Notes under the pieces: generated by a model
Told to the model about the DNA's origin: nothing
The model's input: only the letters and a program-made list of their open reading frames with translations
Databases searched by the model: none
Position numbers and translations under genes: made by a program
Shown: piece by piece, positions 63,201 to 64,000 of the stretch
Layout of the letters: every line of letters starts with the position of its first letter
How positions within the stretch are numbered: the stretch's first letter is position 1
Source: Paucibacter sp. KBW04
GTDB taxonomy: Bacteria; Pseudomonadota; Gammaproteobacteria; Burkholderiales; Burkholderiaceae_C
DNA: 64,000 nt
Direction of reading: 5' to 3'
Assembly (NCBI RefSeq): GCF_003852425.1
Contig: NZ_QAJN01000014.1
Coordinates: 186,001 to 250,000, forward strand

Positions 63201-63431
63201 CCCATTTCAACGGGTCTGGAAACGGACACGTGGTCCGGTAAGTAGGCCGCAAGTTGAAGCTCCCCCGATTGGGGAGTCCAGGGTTGCAAAGCTTGACTGA
63301 GCCGGGCGGGGCGGGGGAACTTGCTCCTTAGGAATCAAGTCCCCGCGTAACGGATGTCTCTCGTTAGGGGGGTGTTCGCAACACGTCGGCGCTCAGCCGG
63401 AAAAACTTTGTAGCTGAAACAGGAGTCAATC
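63201..63431 (+). promoter_or_regulatory. Long flagellin mRNA leader with hairpins
   Basis: About 220 nt between the proposed start of transcription and the ATG. Two small hairpins are visible: CTCCCC-CGATT-GGGGAG (63260-63276) and GTGTT-CGC-AACAC (near 63372). The ribosome site AGGAG is at 63421-63425. Confidence 0.5.
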
Positions 63432-64000
63432 ATGCCCGCAATCATCAATACCAATCAGCTGTCCCTGAATGCACAGCGCAATACCTCGACCTCGCAAGGC
63501 TCCTTGGCCGTTTCCATGCAGCGCCTGTCTTCGGGTCTGCGCATCAACTCCGCCAAGGACGACGCCGCCGGTCTGGCCATCTCTGACCGCATGACCAGCC
63601 AAGTGCGCGGCATGAACGTCGCGATGCGTAACGCCAATGACGGCATCTCCATGGCACAGACCGCCGACGGCGCGCTGAGCAAGGTGACCGACGCGCTGCA
63701 ACGTATGCGTGAACTGGGCGTGCAAGCACGTAACGCCACCAACACCACCTCCGACCTGGATTCGATCGGCAAGGAATTCGCGCAACTGGGTTCGGAAATC
63801 ACCCGCGTTCTGGGTGGCACGACCTTCAACGGCAAGTCCATCCTGGCCACGGCCGGCACCTCGACTTTCCAGATCGGCGCCAACACCACGGGCAATGACT
63901 CGGTGGATGTGACCACCACCGATCTGACGGCCGACGCCAGCATCACCGCCGTCACCGGCGCCACCATCAGCAATACCGACACCGCGGCCACGCTGAAGAC
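63432..64000 (+). CDS. fliC: Flagellin (3' end cut by window edge)
   Basis: Filament subunit; 189 codons visible. The N-terminal D0/D1 region is canonical: MPAIINTNQLSLNAQRNTST, then MQRLSSGLRINSAKDDAAGL and AISDRM, and ADGALSKVTDALQRMRELGV. The variable domain begins after about residue 150. AGGAG lies 6 bases before the ATG. Expected to be transcribed by FliA from the promoter at 63174-63200. Confidence 0.97.
   Translation, partial: MPAIINTNQLSLNAQRNTSTSQGSLAVSMQRLSSGLRINSAKDDAAGLAISDRMTSQVRGMNVAMRNANDGISMAQTADGALSKVTDALQRMRELGVQARNATNTTSDLDSIGKEFAQLGSEITRVLGGTTFNGKSILATAGTSTFQIGANTTGNDSVDVTTTDLTADASITAVTGATISNTDTAATLK

Noticed and set aside
62851-63300. 149-codon frame just upstream of the flagellin gene
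   Set aside because: It covers the proposed FliA promoter and leader, and its composition looks non-coding.
63255-63385. Flagellin leader hairpins as an ANTAR target
   Set aside because: ANTAR targets have two hairpins with six-base loops carrying A and G at fixed positions; these loops have five and three bases.

Overview
The window is 64 kb of high-GC DNA from a Gram-negative, flagellated bacterium, most likely a betaproteobacterium of the order Burkholderiales. This is inferred from gene content rather than a database match: an flhDC master regulator coexisting with flhF, the DUF3460-scpA pair, a DUF1841 gene, minCDE, and a complete flgBCDEFGHIJKL operon. Genes are densely packed, often with 4-bp start/stop overlaps. 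No tRNA, rRNA, CRISPR array, insertion sequence or phage gene was seen.

Layout. (1) 1-22.4 kb is mostly housekeeping: a tRNA-dihydrouridine synthase (cut by the left edge), a YgjP-type metallohydrolase and an M3 peptidase in one overlapping unit; a secreted protein; a chemoreceptor; a ferredoxin, an acyltransferase and a VF530-type protein; a BCCT transporter; minCDE; metG; a SulP transporter; DUF3460-scpA; a LuxR-type response regulator; MaoC and ParA genes; a KefF/KefC-like pair; and a DUF1841 gene. Between minC and metG lies a repeat-structured non-coding block (about 11.0-11.7 kb) with several DnaA-box-like 9-mers. (2) 22.4-36.2 kb holds flgN-flgM-flgA on the minus strand, divergent from flgB-flgL on the plus strand, with an HDOD protein gene after flgL. 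(3) 36.2-47.5 kb is a signalling block: a multi-PAS HisKA_2 kinase with an ANTAR response regulator, a membrane histidine kinase, an Hpt protein, a REC-PAS-GGDEF-EAL protein and a diguanylate cyclase. (4) 47.6-57.4 kb has two minus-strand flagellar operons, flhB-flhA-flhF-flhG-like-fliA and motA-motB-cheY-cheZ. (5) 57.5-61.7 kb holds two copies of flhDC, each followed by a different putative modification enzyme: a membrane-anchored methyltransferase after copy 1 and a glycosyltransferase after copy 2. (6) 61.7-64 kb has a TPR-like gene and the 5' part of a flagellin gene.

How it works together. FlhD4C2 would switch on class II operons (hook-basal body and export genes, fliA). FliA would then read promoters of the type TCAAG-N11/12-GCCGATA, of which I see three good candidates, before motA, flgM and the flagellin gene, while FlgM holds FliA back until hook completion. 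FlhF and its degenerate FlhG partner suggest polar flagellum placement. The c-di-GMP and phosphorelay genes in the middle are well placed to tie motility to sessile behaviour.

The strongest oddities are: the duplicated flhDC, whose two copies encode identical FlhD and identical FlhC proteins but differ at about 40 synonymous positions, while the non-coding flanks differ at only three; the composite repeats between minC and metG; an FlhG-like protein without a Walker A motif; a HisKA_2/ANTAR pair inside a flagellar cluster; and a GGDEF domain with an insertion between its I-site and active site.
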